Assembly (NCBI GenBank): GCA_934617425.1
Contig: CAKTUD010000002.1
Coordinates: 124,001 to 188,000 of the forward strand
Length of the DNA: 64,000 bases
Direction: 5' to 3'
Source: an uncultured Eggerthellaceae bacterium
GTDB taxonomy: Bacteria > Actinomycetota > Coriobacteriia > Coriobacteriales > Eggerthellaceae
Under the pieces are notes generated by a model. It ran no database searches. It was given only the letters and a program-made list of their open reading frames with translations, and had not been told where the DNA came from. Within the stretch, counting starts at the first letter, position 1; each line of letters opens with the position of its first letter. Below are positions 43,326 to 51,868 of this stretch, one piece after another. A program made the position numbers and the translations under genes.

Positions 43326-44516
43326 TGAATCTGAATCTGCCCCATTCCCGTTGACACATCGATTTCCGTTGCGCATGATGCGGGCAACGGAGGAATGGAG
43401 GCAGGCATGGGAACCCCATCGCCCAGGTACACGGCCGAGTTCAAGCAGAAGGCCGTGGAGCTTTACGGAAAATCAGGGACCGCGTACGCCGAAGCGGCGC
43501 GCGGGCTCGGATGCGACCCGGGCAGCCTGTCGGACTGGATGAAGAAGGCCGACGCCGCCGGGTGCGCATTCGGCGGCAACCCCTTTCAGGTGGCCGAGGA
43601 CCCGCGCAGGCTCAAGCGCGAGAACGAGCTCCCGAAGAGGAGAACGAGATACTTTTAAAAGCGAGCGCCTTCTTCGCCAGCAGGCAGCTGTAGGCGGGTC
43701 GGCGAAGAGGGCCAAATTCGAGTTCGTGTTCTTCAACGAGGGAACCTGGCCGGTCTCGGAGATTTGCGCCGCGCTCAAGGTGACCCGGCAGGCTATTGCG
43801 CCTGGAGGCGGCGGCCACCCAGCGCGCACGCGATGCGCGACGAGGAGCTGGCTGAATTGATCTCCCAGGTCAGAAGCGAGGTGCGCGGCATATACGGCGC
43901 ACCCAAGGTGTTTTTGAAGCTTCGCCGCATGGGCGCGCGCACGTCCCGCAAGCGCATGGCGCGCATCATGCGCAAGCGCGGATGGCGCGGCGTCACGCGC
44001 GCGTGCGCCAAGCGGCCGTCCGGCGAGAAGCGCGATCCAGGCGCGATTCCGCGCAGGACCCGGTCAAGCGCAAGTTCAGCGCCGACGGCCCCGACATGGC
44101 GCGGTTCGCCGGCACCACCTACATGAAGACCCGCCAGGGCCGGCTGCACCTGGCGCCGGCGACGGGCATATGGTCGAGGCGGATCGTCGGATGGGCCGTG
44201 GGGCCCAGCATCACGGCGAGCTCGCCGACGAGGCATCGAAGATGGCCCTGGCCGGGCGGAGCAACCTGAAAGGCCGCGTCCATCGCTCGGATCACGGCGC
44301 GCAGTACGTGTCGCTGCTGCTGTCCAAGACGATGCGCGACGAGGCTGCGCTCGACGTCTTTGAGTGCATCGAGGTCATATACAACAGGGCCAGGATCCAC
44401 TCGGCGCTGGGCGACCTGAGCCCAGCGGAGTTCGAAGAGGCAAACTGGCCAGAGTGCAAGGGCCGCCCGAAGGCGGCGTGAAGGCTGTCAATGGAATCGG
44501 AGTAGATTCAGATTCA
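43326..44516. mobile_element. Decayed IS3-family insertion sequence with terminal inverted repeats
   Basis: The left end TGAATCTGAATCTGCCCCAT (from 43326, extending to 43356) and the right end ending AGATTCAGATTCA (44486-44516) form imperfect inverted repeats of about 31 bases. They match at most positions. An extra TGAATC unit sits just outside the left end (43320-43325), and GGATTCGGATTCA lies just outside the right end (44524-44536). I see no clear target duplication. The length (about 1.2 kb) fits the IS3 family. Confidence 0.82.
43407..44481 (+). pseudogene. IS3-family transposase (OrfA/OrfB), multiply frameshifted
   Basis: OrfA begins at ATG 43407 (YTAEFKQKAVELYGKSG, helix-turn-helix) and breaks near 43638. 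Its usual end ENEILLKASAFFASRQL is in another frame. OrfB pieces follow in changing frames: ELISQVRSEVRGIYGAPKVF (43850s), KRKFSADGPDMARFAGTTYM (44067 on), SNLKGRVHRSDHGAQYVSLL and VFECIEVIYNRARIHSALG (to 44481). The stretch between GAQY and the last catalytic Glu region is shortened by some 35 codons. It is inactive. Confidence 0.85.
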
Positions 44517-44860
44517 AATGAGCGGATTCGGATTCAATTCGACCTCCTGTTTCGTTCGTATTCTATACGTAGGAATTTGTTGTTCTAGAAATCGGATGAT
44601 TGGTTTTGATGGGCAAAAAGTTGGGAATTGCTCGATTTTCGGCCCAATCGCAAATTATGTTATGGTTTTGACAGAACTCAGAAAGACGAGCCCGGATTTT
44701 TCTGAACTTCCTTAAAAGAGGGATTGATTTGCCCTTTATCGTTCAGCATGCAATGCAGCACTGTCTCGGTGCGCTATGATTAATTCTTTTTTATGATAAT
44801 CGTCTATTGATATTAATCTATTTCGGTGTGGCGTAAATCATGCACGGAGAGGCGCTTTGG
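44517..44860. other. AT-rich intergenic region after the IS remnant
   Basis: These 344 bases of low GC contain a TTGACA at 44668 without a convincing -10, and TATGAT at 44775 without a convincing -35. No RNA gene or coding frame is evident. It shares the low GC of the following gene, suggesting a common imported origin. Confidence 0.45.
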
Positions 44861-45730
44861 ATGACGAGAAGAAATATTTTCGAGATTGCGGCAAGTAGCG
44901 ATAATTTTTTCGCGAAGATCGAATCAATAGATAATCTGTTCTCGTGGGGCTGTGCTGCTCCAAGCGACCTCGATAAGAGTGCGGCCCCTCGCTTTAATGG
45001 TCCTCATCAATCGATAGAAAGCTTTGTTTCAAAGAATTTGTTTCTCGATTGGCCTTATCGAGACGGTTGTTCGACGGCGGAGTTATATCGAAAGAAGATA
45101 GGCATCTCCCCAATGGCTTCCAGCATCGCACGAAGCGAAGCGCAGACTGTTTTATATCTCGAGTACGTCGGCAATATGCTACATCTTTTCGATGTTTGGG
45201 CTGATGAGACAAGCGCATATGGCGATATCGATGAACGAGTGCTTGCTGCGTTGCAATCCGATCTCGACCTTGCTATCAACCAGCTTGGGTTTGATCAGGT
45301 TCTTCAAGGCGAAAAAATTATTCTTATTGAAAAGAACGCGGCGGCGAAAACGGTGCTGGAGGACGAAGAGCAAGAGTCTGTCATTGACGCGATTGCCGAT
45401 TTCCTGCACTGGTCCAATAGGCGCGATATCGCTGCGAAAAAATCCGCACTAGCAGTTATTGCCAAGGATTTCGAGGGTTTCGAACGCACGTTACGAGGTG
45501 CCAACTTCAGCTCCTTTGTGAGTGATTTCAAGTTTCTCGGGAACAACCTCGATGTTAGACACAACAACAGTAAGGGCGGCAATGCGCATTCGTTGCTAAA
45601 TGAGATGGACGAACGGGATTTACTTATGTGGTTCGATAGAATGTTCGATATGTATCTTTTGGCAAAGCTCATCGTAAAAAAGCTTAGTTATAAGGGTGAA
45701 CTTGACCAGCTGAAGAAGGATATGCGTTAG
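44861..45730 (+). CDS. Uncharacterised protein in an AT-rich block
   Basis: This 289-residue soluble protein is mostly helical by composition, with no signal peptide or membrane helix. Features include RNIFEIAASSDNFFAKIESIDNLF near the start, an acidic central segment (VLEDEEQESVIDAIADFL), and FLGNNLDVRHNNSKGGNAHSLLNEMDERDLLMWFDRMFD near the end. I do not recognise a family. The conserved-looking RHNN segment and isolated AT-rich position beside an IS suggest a horizontally acquired accessory or defence gene, but this is speculation. ATG at 44861 has a GGAGAGG Shine-Dalgarno 8 bases upstream. GC is about 45% in a sampled line (45181-45240). Confidence 0.7.
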   Translation: MTRRNIFEIAASSDNFFAKIESIDNLFSWGCAAPSDLDKSAAPRFNGPHQSIESFVSKNLFLDWPYRDGCSTAELYRKKIGISPMASSIARSEAQTVLYLEYVGNMLHLFDVWADETSAYGDIDERVLAALQSDLDLAINQLGFDQVLQGEKIILIEKNAAAKTVLEDEEQESVIDAIADFLHWSNRRDIAAKKSALAVIAKDFEGFERTLRGANFSSFVSDFKFLGNNLDVRHNNSKGGNAHSLLNEMDERDLLMWFDRMFDMYLLAKLIVKKLSYKGELDQLKKDMR

Positions 45731-45810
45731 TGCAAGTTGTTGTTTGTTAGTTTGTTGGCTCATGATGAAAATGACATCAGCGGGTTTCGCTAAATATTTT
45801 GCTCGCATTA

Positions 45811-45852
45811 AATCGTCCCTATCTCCCATGCCCATGAGAGATAGGGACGATT
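45811..45852. terminator. Bidirectional hairpin between convergent genes
   Basis: A perfect 15-bp inverted repeat, AATCGTCCCTATCTC / GAGATAGGGACGATT, with a 12-base loop. It lies between the uncharacterised gene and wzz and can terminate both. Confidence 0.82.
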
Positions 45853-45873
45853 CGCACCTTATGTGCTTCCTGC

Positions 45874-46830
45874 CTAGCCTTCGCAGTAAATGAATCCAGC
45901 GGGTTTTATTCCCGCAATCTTGAATTCGCGAACAACCTGATCGATATCTGCATATGTGGTAATCTCCTCCTCTACGACGACGGCGAAAATGTCCGTTTCG
46001 GGGTGGCCCAACAACGCATAAGGCTCATCGTCTATCGATGCGAGGGCTGTTATCGAGGCTAACTTTCCGCTGGTGGAAGCTGCTTCTATAGCTTCTGCCG
46101 CCAGCGGTGCTTTATCGGTTGCGCCGGCGGGGACAAGGCAAACAACGGCGTTTGCGTGCGCGTTGGCGCTGCCAGCTCCGGCGTGCTTTCCCTCAACGTC
46201 TTCGTTGCCTGTGGCCGACTTACGCGAAAGCAGCAGGTTGGTTTCGATGAGATTCAACGCATTGGTCTCGTCGCCGAGCTTGCCCAAAAAACGCAAGCCG
46301 TCGTCTTTCTCGACTACGTGCCAATCGCGTACGCGCGGTTTTATCGAATCGCGAAGCGCAATCAGGCACATGATGACAAACAGTCCGCCGAGTGCACCGA
46401 GTGCGCCATATTTTTTAGCGCTCGGCGATTCGTTCTTCACTGTTTTGGCTAGCGAGACCGTGGTTGTTTTTGCTGCCTCTTTGTCTATTGCGCTGTTGGA
46501 AATTTCGTTGGCGGCGCCGTTTGCCGCGTTGATGCAAGAAGAGGCTACTTTGCCCTTGGCTTCGACGGTGACGGTCGTGCTCGAAGAGGTGGTGGTTGCC
46601 TTAACCGTTACGCCGTTTTTCGAATAATCTTGAGCCACGCTGTTGGCTATGCCTCCAACAGCGTTGATCGACCCGCTAGAGACGACTACTGACGCCGTTG
46701 CGGAGTACGACGGATTCAGTTTTGCTATGGCAGCGGTCCCGCCAAATCCAACAACGCCGCACACTACCGTGACGATAACGATGGTCTTGAGGTGTGCCTT
46801 TAAAAGCTTGAGAAATTCCAAGAGGGTCAT
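45874..46830 (-). CDS. Wzz/CapA-type chain-length and export regulator
   Basis: This protein (318 residues) has an N-terminal membrane helix (KTIVIVTVVCGVVGFGGTAAIA), a periplasmic-side Wzz-like domain with YSATASVVVSS, and a second helix (KKYGALGALGGLFVIMCLIALRDSI). A cytoplasmic C-terminus of about 150 residues follows. The C-terminus lacks Walker motifs, so it is not a BY-kinase, although it may be a degenerate one. No partner tyrosine kinase is seen. It is on the opposite strand to the locus. On its own strand a TATGAT (46863-46868) preceded by GGG is a possible -10. Confidence 0.82.
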   Translation of the reverse strand: MTLLEFLKLLKAHLKTIVIVTVVCGVVGFGGTAAIAKLNPSYSATASVVVSSGSINAVGGIANSVAQDYSKNGVTVKATTTSSSTTVTVEAKGKVASSCINAANGAANEISNSAIDKEAAKTTTVSLAKTVKNESPSAKKYGALGALGGLFVIMCLIALRDSIKPRVRDWHVVEKDDGLRFLGKLGDETNALNLIETNLLLSRKSATGNEDVEGKHAGAGSANAHANAVVCLVPAGATDKAPLAAEAIEAASTSGKLASITALASIDDEPYALLGHPETDIFAVVVEEEITTYADIDQVVREFKIAGIKPAGFIYCEG

Positions 46831-47068
46831 GAGGTGGCCTTTCGTTAGAGTCTGATTTTTCTATCATACCCTGCATGAAGCCAGCGGACGGGGCTTTTGT
46901 TGCATGACAAAATAAAAGCGCACGCAGACGGATGCTTGCGCGGGGTCGCTTGCTACTTTTGTCTTTGGCGCGCAATAGGCATCGTTGGAGTGTGCGCATC
47001 GCGGATCGCGTGCGGTGTTACTATAGCTAGGTTGCTTTTGTTTCTGCGATTGTTTGGAAGAAGAAAAG

Positions 47069-48073
47069 ATGAGAAAGATTATCAAGTTGATGGCGGTGGC
47101 TGCTCTATGCGGTGTCTTCGCGATTTTCGCTGCAGGCTGCGGAAGTTCTGCCACCGGTTCGTCCTCGGCATCGAAATCGTCGTTTAGCGACGTTGCCGAT
47201 TCGCAACAGAAGACCGTCGATCTTAGCCCTCGCTATATTCTGGTTATCGGTGACGATACCTGGGAAGACTACAAACCAGGTCGTGCCGACCTCATGATGC
47301 TTATGCGCCTCGATTTTCAAAAGCATCAGATTTCGTTGGTAACGGTTCCTCGCGATACGAGATATGTCACTTCCGACGGCACTGTCGAGAAGCTTAACCA
47401 GGTTCATTGTGATTCGGGCGCGGAGGCGCAATGCAAGGCTGTTTCTGAGGTCACAGGCATCGAGGTTTCCGATTACGTTGTTGTTTACTTTGACGGCCTG
47501 CAGAGCATCGTGGATAGTTTTGGCGGGGTTAACGTCGATTTGCCCTACGCTCTCAAATATCATTTCTACACCAACGATTATCCTGACGAGGAATATGCTG
47601 CGGGGCAGCAAACGCTGACGCCTTGGCGCGCTATGGCCCTATCGCGTACGCGTACAAGCTATGGCAATTATGATCTCGATCAAGACATGATGCGACAACT
47701 GGTTAATCGTCGCATGATGGCAAGCTTGATCGATGCTGCGTATGCCGACCCTTCTAAAACCGGTTCGATTATAAAAGCCCTGCAAGGTGCAATTGACACG
47801 AACATTTCTGTGGACGATCAGGTTGCCTGGGCGGAAGCTCTTGCTGCCGATGCCGACGAGATCACTATTTATGGAACCAGCGGTCCCTTTAAGGGAGGCG
47901 TCGATGCCGACACCAATATGTTCCTTATCCCGTACGACTCCGAAAATTGGCGCAACTTGATGGCTGTCGTGGATGCCGGCGATGACCCGTCTGCTGCGAC
48001 TGAGGTTTATGCCGCGAGCATGGAGTCGAGCATCGCCCCGATATGCGAAACCTTTAAGGTGAGCCTTAAATAG
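47069..48073 (+). CDS. LCP-family ligase anchored as a lipoprotein
   Basis: This protein (334 residues) starts MRKIIKLMAVAALCGVFAIFAAGC, a lipoprotein signal with lipobox Cys at about residue 24. The LCP domain contains YILVIGDDTWEDYKPGRADLMMLMRLD, the intact TVPRDT and SRTRTSYGNYDLDQDMMRQ. LCP proteins are normally held by an N-terminal membrane helix, so lipid anchoring is unusual. ATG at 47069 follows GGAAGAAG; a TTG at 47054 is in frame. It closes the polysaccharide locus. Confidence 0.9.
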   Translation: MRKIIKLMAVAALCGVFAIFAAGCGSSATGSSSASKSSFSDVADSQQKTVDLSPRYILVIGDDTWEDYKPGRADLMMLMRLDFQKHQISLVTVPRDTRYVTSDGTVEKLNQVHCDSGAEAQCKAVSEVTGIEVSDYVVVYFDGLQSIVDSFGGVNVDLPYALKYHFYTNDYPDEEYAAGQQTLTPWRAMALSRTRTSYGNYDLDQDMMRQLVNRRMMASLIDAAYADPSKTGSIIKALQGAIDTNISVDDQVAWAEALAADADEITIYGTSGPFKGGVDADTNMFLIPYDSENWRNLMAVVDAGDDPSAATEVYAASMESSIAPICETFKVSLK

Positions 48074-48085
48074 ACGGTTTGCTCT

Positions 48086-48124
48086 ATGCGCCCGATTTCT
48101 GCATCGGGCGCATTTTTTGTTTTG
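48086..48124 (+). terminator. Rho-independent terminator after the LCP lipoprotein gene
   Basis: An 11-bp stem (ATGCGCCCGAT / ATCGGGCGCAT) with loop TTCTGC is followed by TTTTTTGTTTTG. Confidence 0.95.
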
Positions 48125-48280
48125 CTCAAGCGTGAGGTGTGCTGATGCAAATTGCTTTAGCCGCTCTCTGCTTAGCGGCTTGCGGACTGATATAGATTTC
48201 AACAGAGCGAGTACCTTATGGTGTTTGCTCGTTTGAAATTCGGCATACTACGTAATACATGGTGTACCAAAGGAGAAAAC

Positions 48281-48559
48281 ATGACGACTGCGACTATGGA
48301 GTCTATCTCTACCAAATTGAAACCGGAGGAAAAGAAACTTTTCTTGGAAACCTGCGAGGGCATTGGGACTTCGCCGAGCAACGCAATCAGGATGTTCGTG
48401 TCCGCCTTCAATAAACGAGGGGGGTTTCCTTTTGATCCCGCGAATCCGCTGGGCTTCAATAAGGAAACGCTTGCCGCGATTAATGATGCTGCTGAGGGCA
48501 GGGTTTCGGGTCCGTTTTCAAGCATAGAAGAGATGTTCGATTCTTTGAACGAGGACTAG
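48281..48559 (+). CDS. RelB/DinJ-family antitoxin
   Basis: This 92-residue protein has the ribbon-helix-helix start TATMESISTKLKPEEKKLFLETCEGIGTSPSNAIRMFVSAF, the DinJ pattern, and a Pro-rich toxin-wrapping middle. ATG at 48281 has an AAAGGAG Shine-Dalgarno. The partner toxin downstream is broken, so this may be a solitary antitoxin or repressor. Confidence 0.9.
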   Translation: MTTATMESISTKLKPEEKKLFLETCEGIGTSPSNAIRMFVSAFNKRGGFPFDPANPLGFNKETLAAINDAAEGRVSGPFSSIEEMFDSLNED

Positions 48560-48563
48560 CGGA

Positions 48564-48786
48564 TGCTCTATATCGCTTATACCTCACAGTTCAAAAAGGA
48601 TTAAAAAAGCTAAAACTTGCGGGAAACTATAAGGGTCACCGCGAATGTTATCTTGCTCCGGATTGGTTGCTGATTTATCGAATAGATGATGATATGCTCA
48701 CGTTGACTGCGGCTAGGCTCGGGAGCCACAGCGTTCGGTCTCTGCGTCTTATTGAACGAATTCGCTGGTGTCGAGGGGTTGGGTAA
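48564..48786 (+). pseudogene. YafQ/RelE-like toxin with internal deletion
   Basis: It starts 4 bases after the antitoxin stop as MLYIAYTSQFKKD and stops at TAA (48600-48602). The family C-terminus reappears in another frame as LAGNYKGHRECYLAPDWLLIYRIDDDMLTL...ARLGSHS and continues to 48786. Compared with full-length YafQ, roughly 30-40 central codons are missing. The 3' part overlaps the end of murI on the other strand. Confidence 0.85.
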
Positions 48787-49582
48787 AGAACCAATCGTAG
48801 AGTGCGCGTTCGGCGGGGGTGTCGATGCTGGAATGCAGCTCAACTTTGCCGTGCACGTCGACGGCAGCAGCAGCGGTGGCATGCGCACTGTATGCGCCAT
48901 CATTCGCGATGCCGCGCTCTTCTAGCACGTGCGCCAAATGCCGCGCGGTGCCGAACGCGCCGTCGAAAAGCGGGATATCGCCAAGCACGTCTTTGATTTG
49001 CTTGGCGATGAAGGGATAGTGGGTACACCCCAGTACAACGCTGTCGGCTGTGCCGCGATAGCGTCCCACCAGGTTTTCCAGCAGCTGATGCAGGTCGGGC
49101 GCGTCGAGGTTTCCTTGCTCGATACGGGCCGCAAGCCCCTCGCACACAACCGAGCTCGCGCCGGCGTCTTTGCCCCAGCGGTTGTAGAGCTCTTGGTATT
49201 TGCTCAGATGAATGGTCACGGGCGTTGCCATGACCAACGTATGGTGCGTCTCGGGGAACACCACGGCCTGTTTCAGCGCGGGTTCGAGCCCGATTATGGG
49301 AAAGCCGGGGTGCTGGTTGCGAATATAGTCGGCAGCAGCGCTGGTCGCGGTGTTGCAGGCGATCACCACCGCTTTCACGCCCTTGTCGATAAGGCCATCG
49401 ACGATTTCTGCCGCGCGGCGCCGGATCCATTGGGGGTCGCGCTCGCCGTAAGGAGCATTTGCGGAGTCGCCGAAGTAGACGAAATTTTCGTTGGGCAAAA
49501 GATCGATGGCGCGTTTCAGGACGCTGATGCCACCGACGCCCGAATCCATCATGCCGATCCAGTTTTCGTAGCGTTTATCCAA
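48749..49582 (-). CDS. murI: Glutamate racemase
   Basis: This protein (277 residues) has MDSGVGGISVLKRAIDLLP, YFGDSANAPYGERDP and both catalytic cysteines, VIACNTATSA and VLGCTHYPF. It makes D-glutamate for peptidoglycan. A TTG start at 49582 with AGGGAG upstream fits the family's N-terminus; a longer frame to 49744 lacks support. Its 3' end overlaps the toxin remnant. Confidence 0.93.
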   Translation of the reverse strand: MDKRYENWIGMMDSGVGGISVLKRAIDLLPNENFVYFGDSANAPYGERDPQWIRRRAAEIVDGLIDKGVKAVVIACNTATSAAADYIRNQHPGFPIIGLEPALKQAVVFPETHHTLVMATPVTIHLSKYQELYNRWGKDAGASSVVCEGLAARIEQGNLDAPDLHQLLENLVGRYRGTADSVVLGCTHYPFIAKQIKDVLGDIPLFDGAFGTARHLAHVLEERGIANDGAYSAHATAAAAVDVHGKVELHSSIDTPAERALYDWFFTQPLDTSEFVQ

Positions 49583-49889
49583 CGTAAATCTCCCTGAAAG
49601 TTCGATTTGTCCAACGGAAAGCGCTTGTTGCGCGCACTCGCTTCGCCATGCGCTATGTTCGGCTTTCCTGCGTGTTGTGCTTGTTCCAGCAAAAATTACT
49701 CTAGTTGAAAACAGATTGCTTGCAAGTATTAACTTACAAACCAACGTCGAGCCATCATGAAGTAGACTGTTTCGCTGCGCGGATTCGTTTTCGTCAAACA
49801 GATCCGTTGCTCGAATTTGCCCCTAACTAGCAAAGTTTGCCTCGCGGATTCGCAAAATCAATCAAGAAGTTGACAAAGGATGCCTCAGC
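49583..49889. other. Divergent intergenic region, murI and CPBP protease gene
   Basis: In these 307 bases, TTGAAA (49705-49710) and TATTAA (49727-49732) at 16-base spacing could drive the rightward gene. AAGT-ATTA-ACTT (49724-49735) is a small inverted repeat over that -10. Nothing else is apparent. Confidence 0.4.
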
Positions 49890-50684
49890 GTGAAACCCGA
49901 AGAGAAATACCCCCTATCAGAAGCCGAGCATAATCTGCTTTTGAACGAACTGCTGGGCTCGGGCGCGGTCTTCATTTTGCTGGGCATCGTCTTGTCTATC
50001 ACCTATACGGGCATGCGCACGGGCAATTGGCTTGCGGTTTTTGCGCACTTCACCTGGGCAGTCGATTTTTCGCAGGCCATGACTTTGGGCGCCAACCCAC
50101 TAACGGGTGCTTTGCTTGCGCTCGGGTTGCCGGCGCTTTTCATCTTGGTTAACGAAGTGGCGCTCGACAGGTTGATGTGGGCAAAGTCGGCCTCTTATCG
50201 TGCCGACACCTACGAGATGCGTCAGGGTTTTAGCGGCGAGCTCCCGCGTTTGGGCATTCGCGACATGGCGATCACGTCGGCGGTTGCCGGTTTTGCCGAG
50301 GAATTCTGCTTCCGATACGGCGCTATCGGCGTGCTAACGGCGTTTTTTGGTGCTCTGTTTGATTTTCGCTGGTCGATGGCATTTGCGATCGTTATCTCGT
50401 CGCTGGTGTTCGCATCGGCACACGGGCAATACGGGAAAGCGTGGGAAAAGGCGATAATCACCACATACGCGTTGGCTTTTGGTTTGACTTTTGTCATAAC
50501 GGGGAGCCTTTTGGTGGTAGCAATTGCCCATGCGCTGTATGACTTTGGGGTAGAACTGTTGGAGCGCCGCAAGATGATGCGCGAGGACGACTACTTCGGC
50601 GGCAAGGATGTCCCCGATGGCGTTTTGGGCAAGCAGATAAAGGAATTGCGCGACCTGTTGCGCGGGAAGAACAAGCGCGACTAG
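49890..50684 (+). CDS. CPBP-family intramembrane metalloprotease
   Basis: This 264-residue protein has about seven membrane helices. The family motifs are intact: AEEFCFRYG (Glu137-Glu138, Arg142), FASAHG (His178) and AIAHALYDFG (His214). Family roles include processing of prenylated or bacteriocin-related peptides. The native substrate is unknown. The GTG start follows AAAGGA. Confidence 0.87.
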   Translation: MKPEEKYPLSEAEHNLLLNELLGSGAVFILLGIVLSITYTGMRTGNWLAVFAHFTWAVDFSQAMTLGANPLTGALLALGLPALFILVNEVALDRLMWAKSASYRADTYEMRQGFSGELPRLGIRDMAITSAVAGFAEEFCFRYGAIGVLTAFFGALFDFRWSMAFAIVISSLVFASAHGQYGKAWEKAIITTYALAFGLTFVITGSLLVVAIAHALYDFGVELLERRKMMREDDYFGGKDVPDGVLGKQIKELRDLLRGKNKRD

Positions 50685-50879
50685 TGGCGCCTTTACGCTG
50701 TGATTGCGCTATCATGTACCAAGTGCAAGCTAGGTGCGGCTTTTCGCAGCACGCAGGCCAACCCCGGCGCTTTCACGCTGTGTGGTGCCCTCGCAGCGTG
50801 CGGTATCCCCGCGCCGCTCCGCGATATCGCCGCCTGCCTGCGCCTGACAACCAAGTAGAAACAACAGGAAGAGGCCCTG

Positions 50880-51560
50880 ATGGAAGATTACAAGCAGGAA
50901 TTCATCGAGTTCATGGTCGAAAGCGATGTGCTGAAGTTCGGTTCGTTCACGCTGAAAAGCGGCCGTCAGTCGCCGTTCTTCATGAATGCCGGCGCCTACG
51001 TGACCGGCGACCAGCTGCATCGTTTGGGTCTGTACTATGCCCGCGCCATCCACGATAACTTCGGCTTGGATTTCGACGTCGTCTTCGGCCCGGCTTACAA
51101 GGGCATCCCTCTGGCGGTTGTCACGTGCATGGCCCTCAACGAGCTGTATGGCAAAGAGGCGCGCTATTGCGCCAATCGCAAGGAGGTCAAAGACCACGGC
51201 GCCGACAAGGGCAATTTGCTGGGCGCCGATCTGCATGATGGCGATCGCGTGATCATGGTGGAGGATGTCACCACCTCGGGCAAGTCGATCGACGAGACTT
51301 ATCCGGTGCTCAAGGGCGCGGCCGATGTCGACGTGCGCGGGCTTATCGTGAGCCTCAACCGTATGGAGGTAGGCAAGGGCGGTGTTGTCACCGCGCAGCA
51401 GGAGGTTCAGGAGAAGTACGGTTTCCCCGTTGCTTCCATCGTGAACATGGCCGAGGTCACCGAGCATCTTTACAACCGCGAAGTTGGCGGCAAGGTTGTT
51501 ATCGACGACGATATCAAGGCGGCGCTCGATAAGTACTACGAGCAGTACGGCGTGAAATAG
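50880..51560 (+). CDS. pyrE: Orotate phosphoribosyltransferase
   Basis: This protein (226 residues) has FGSFTLKSGRQSPFFMNAG, VFGPAYKGIPLAV and the PRPP loop VIMVEDVTTSGKS (124-136). It converts orotate plus PRPP to OMP in pyrimidine synthesis. ATG at 50880 follows AGGAAGAGG. No other pyr genes adjoin it except pyrH, 10 kb away. Confidence 0.96.
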   Translation: MEDYKQEFIEFMVESDVLKFGSFTLKSGRQSPFFMNAGAYVTGDQLHRLGLYYARAIHDNFGLDFDVVFGPAYKGIPLAVVTCMALNELYGKEARYCANRKEVKDHGADKGNLLGADLHDGDRVIMVEDVTTSGKSIDETYPVLKGAADVDVRGLIVSLNRMEVGKGGVVTAQQEVQEKYGFPVASIVNMAEVTEHLYNREVGGKVVIDDDIKAALDKYYEQYGVK

Positions 51561-51578
51561 CGTCTCGCTTTGCGGTGG

Positions 51579-51630
51579 TCGCTCGGCCGCGCTGCTTGGG
51601 CGTGGGCGCGCAAGCAGCGCGGCCGAGCGA
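51579..51630. terminator. 20-bp perfect inverted repeat after pyrE
   Basis: TCGCTCGGCCGCGCTGCTTG pairs perfectly with its complement at 51611-51630 across a 12-base loop. It lies 18 bases after the pyrE stop and 30 bases before the tRNA promoter. It lacks a T run. Confidence 0.7.
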
Positions 51631-51659
51631 ATCGGGCGAAGCGTTTGCTCGCCTGTCGC

Positions 51660-51688
51660 TTGCCGCAAATGCCGAGTTGTCGTACAAT
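51660..51688 (+). promoter_or_regulatory. Promoter of tRNA-Thr
   Basis: TTGCCG and TACAAT are separated by 17 bases. The -10 ends 13 bases before the tRNA 5' end. Confidence 0.72.
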
Positions 51689-51701
51689 ACCAAGGCAATT
51701 T

Positions 51702-51776
51702 GCCAGCGTGGCTCAACGGTAGAGCAACTGATTTGTAATCAGTGGGTTGCGGGTTCGATTCCTGTCGCTGGCTCCA
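51702..51776 (+). tRNA. tRNA-Thr (anticodon TGT)
   Basis: The acceptor stem is GCCAGCG / CGCTGGC. The D arm is GCTCAACGGTAGAGC, the anticodon arm ACTGA-TTTGTAA-TCAGT, and the T arm GCGGGTTCGATTCCTGT. The discriminator base is T, and CCA is encoded. It reads ACA and related Thr codons. Confidence 0.97.
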
Positions 51777-51868
51777 GAAATTTTATGGGTCGAGGCTTTG
51801 CGCTTCGGCCCATTTTCGCTATAACGCGGACGCATCCAGAGGTGTCGCGCCAGACGAAAGGTACCTGC

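Noticed and set aside
48415..48426. G6 run in the antitoxin gene as a third switch tract
   Set aside because: Six G is within normal expectation and the antitoxin frame is intact across it.
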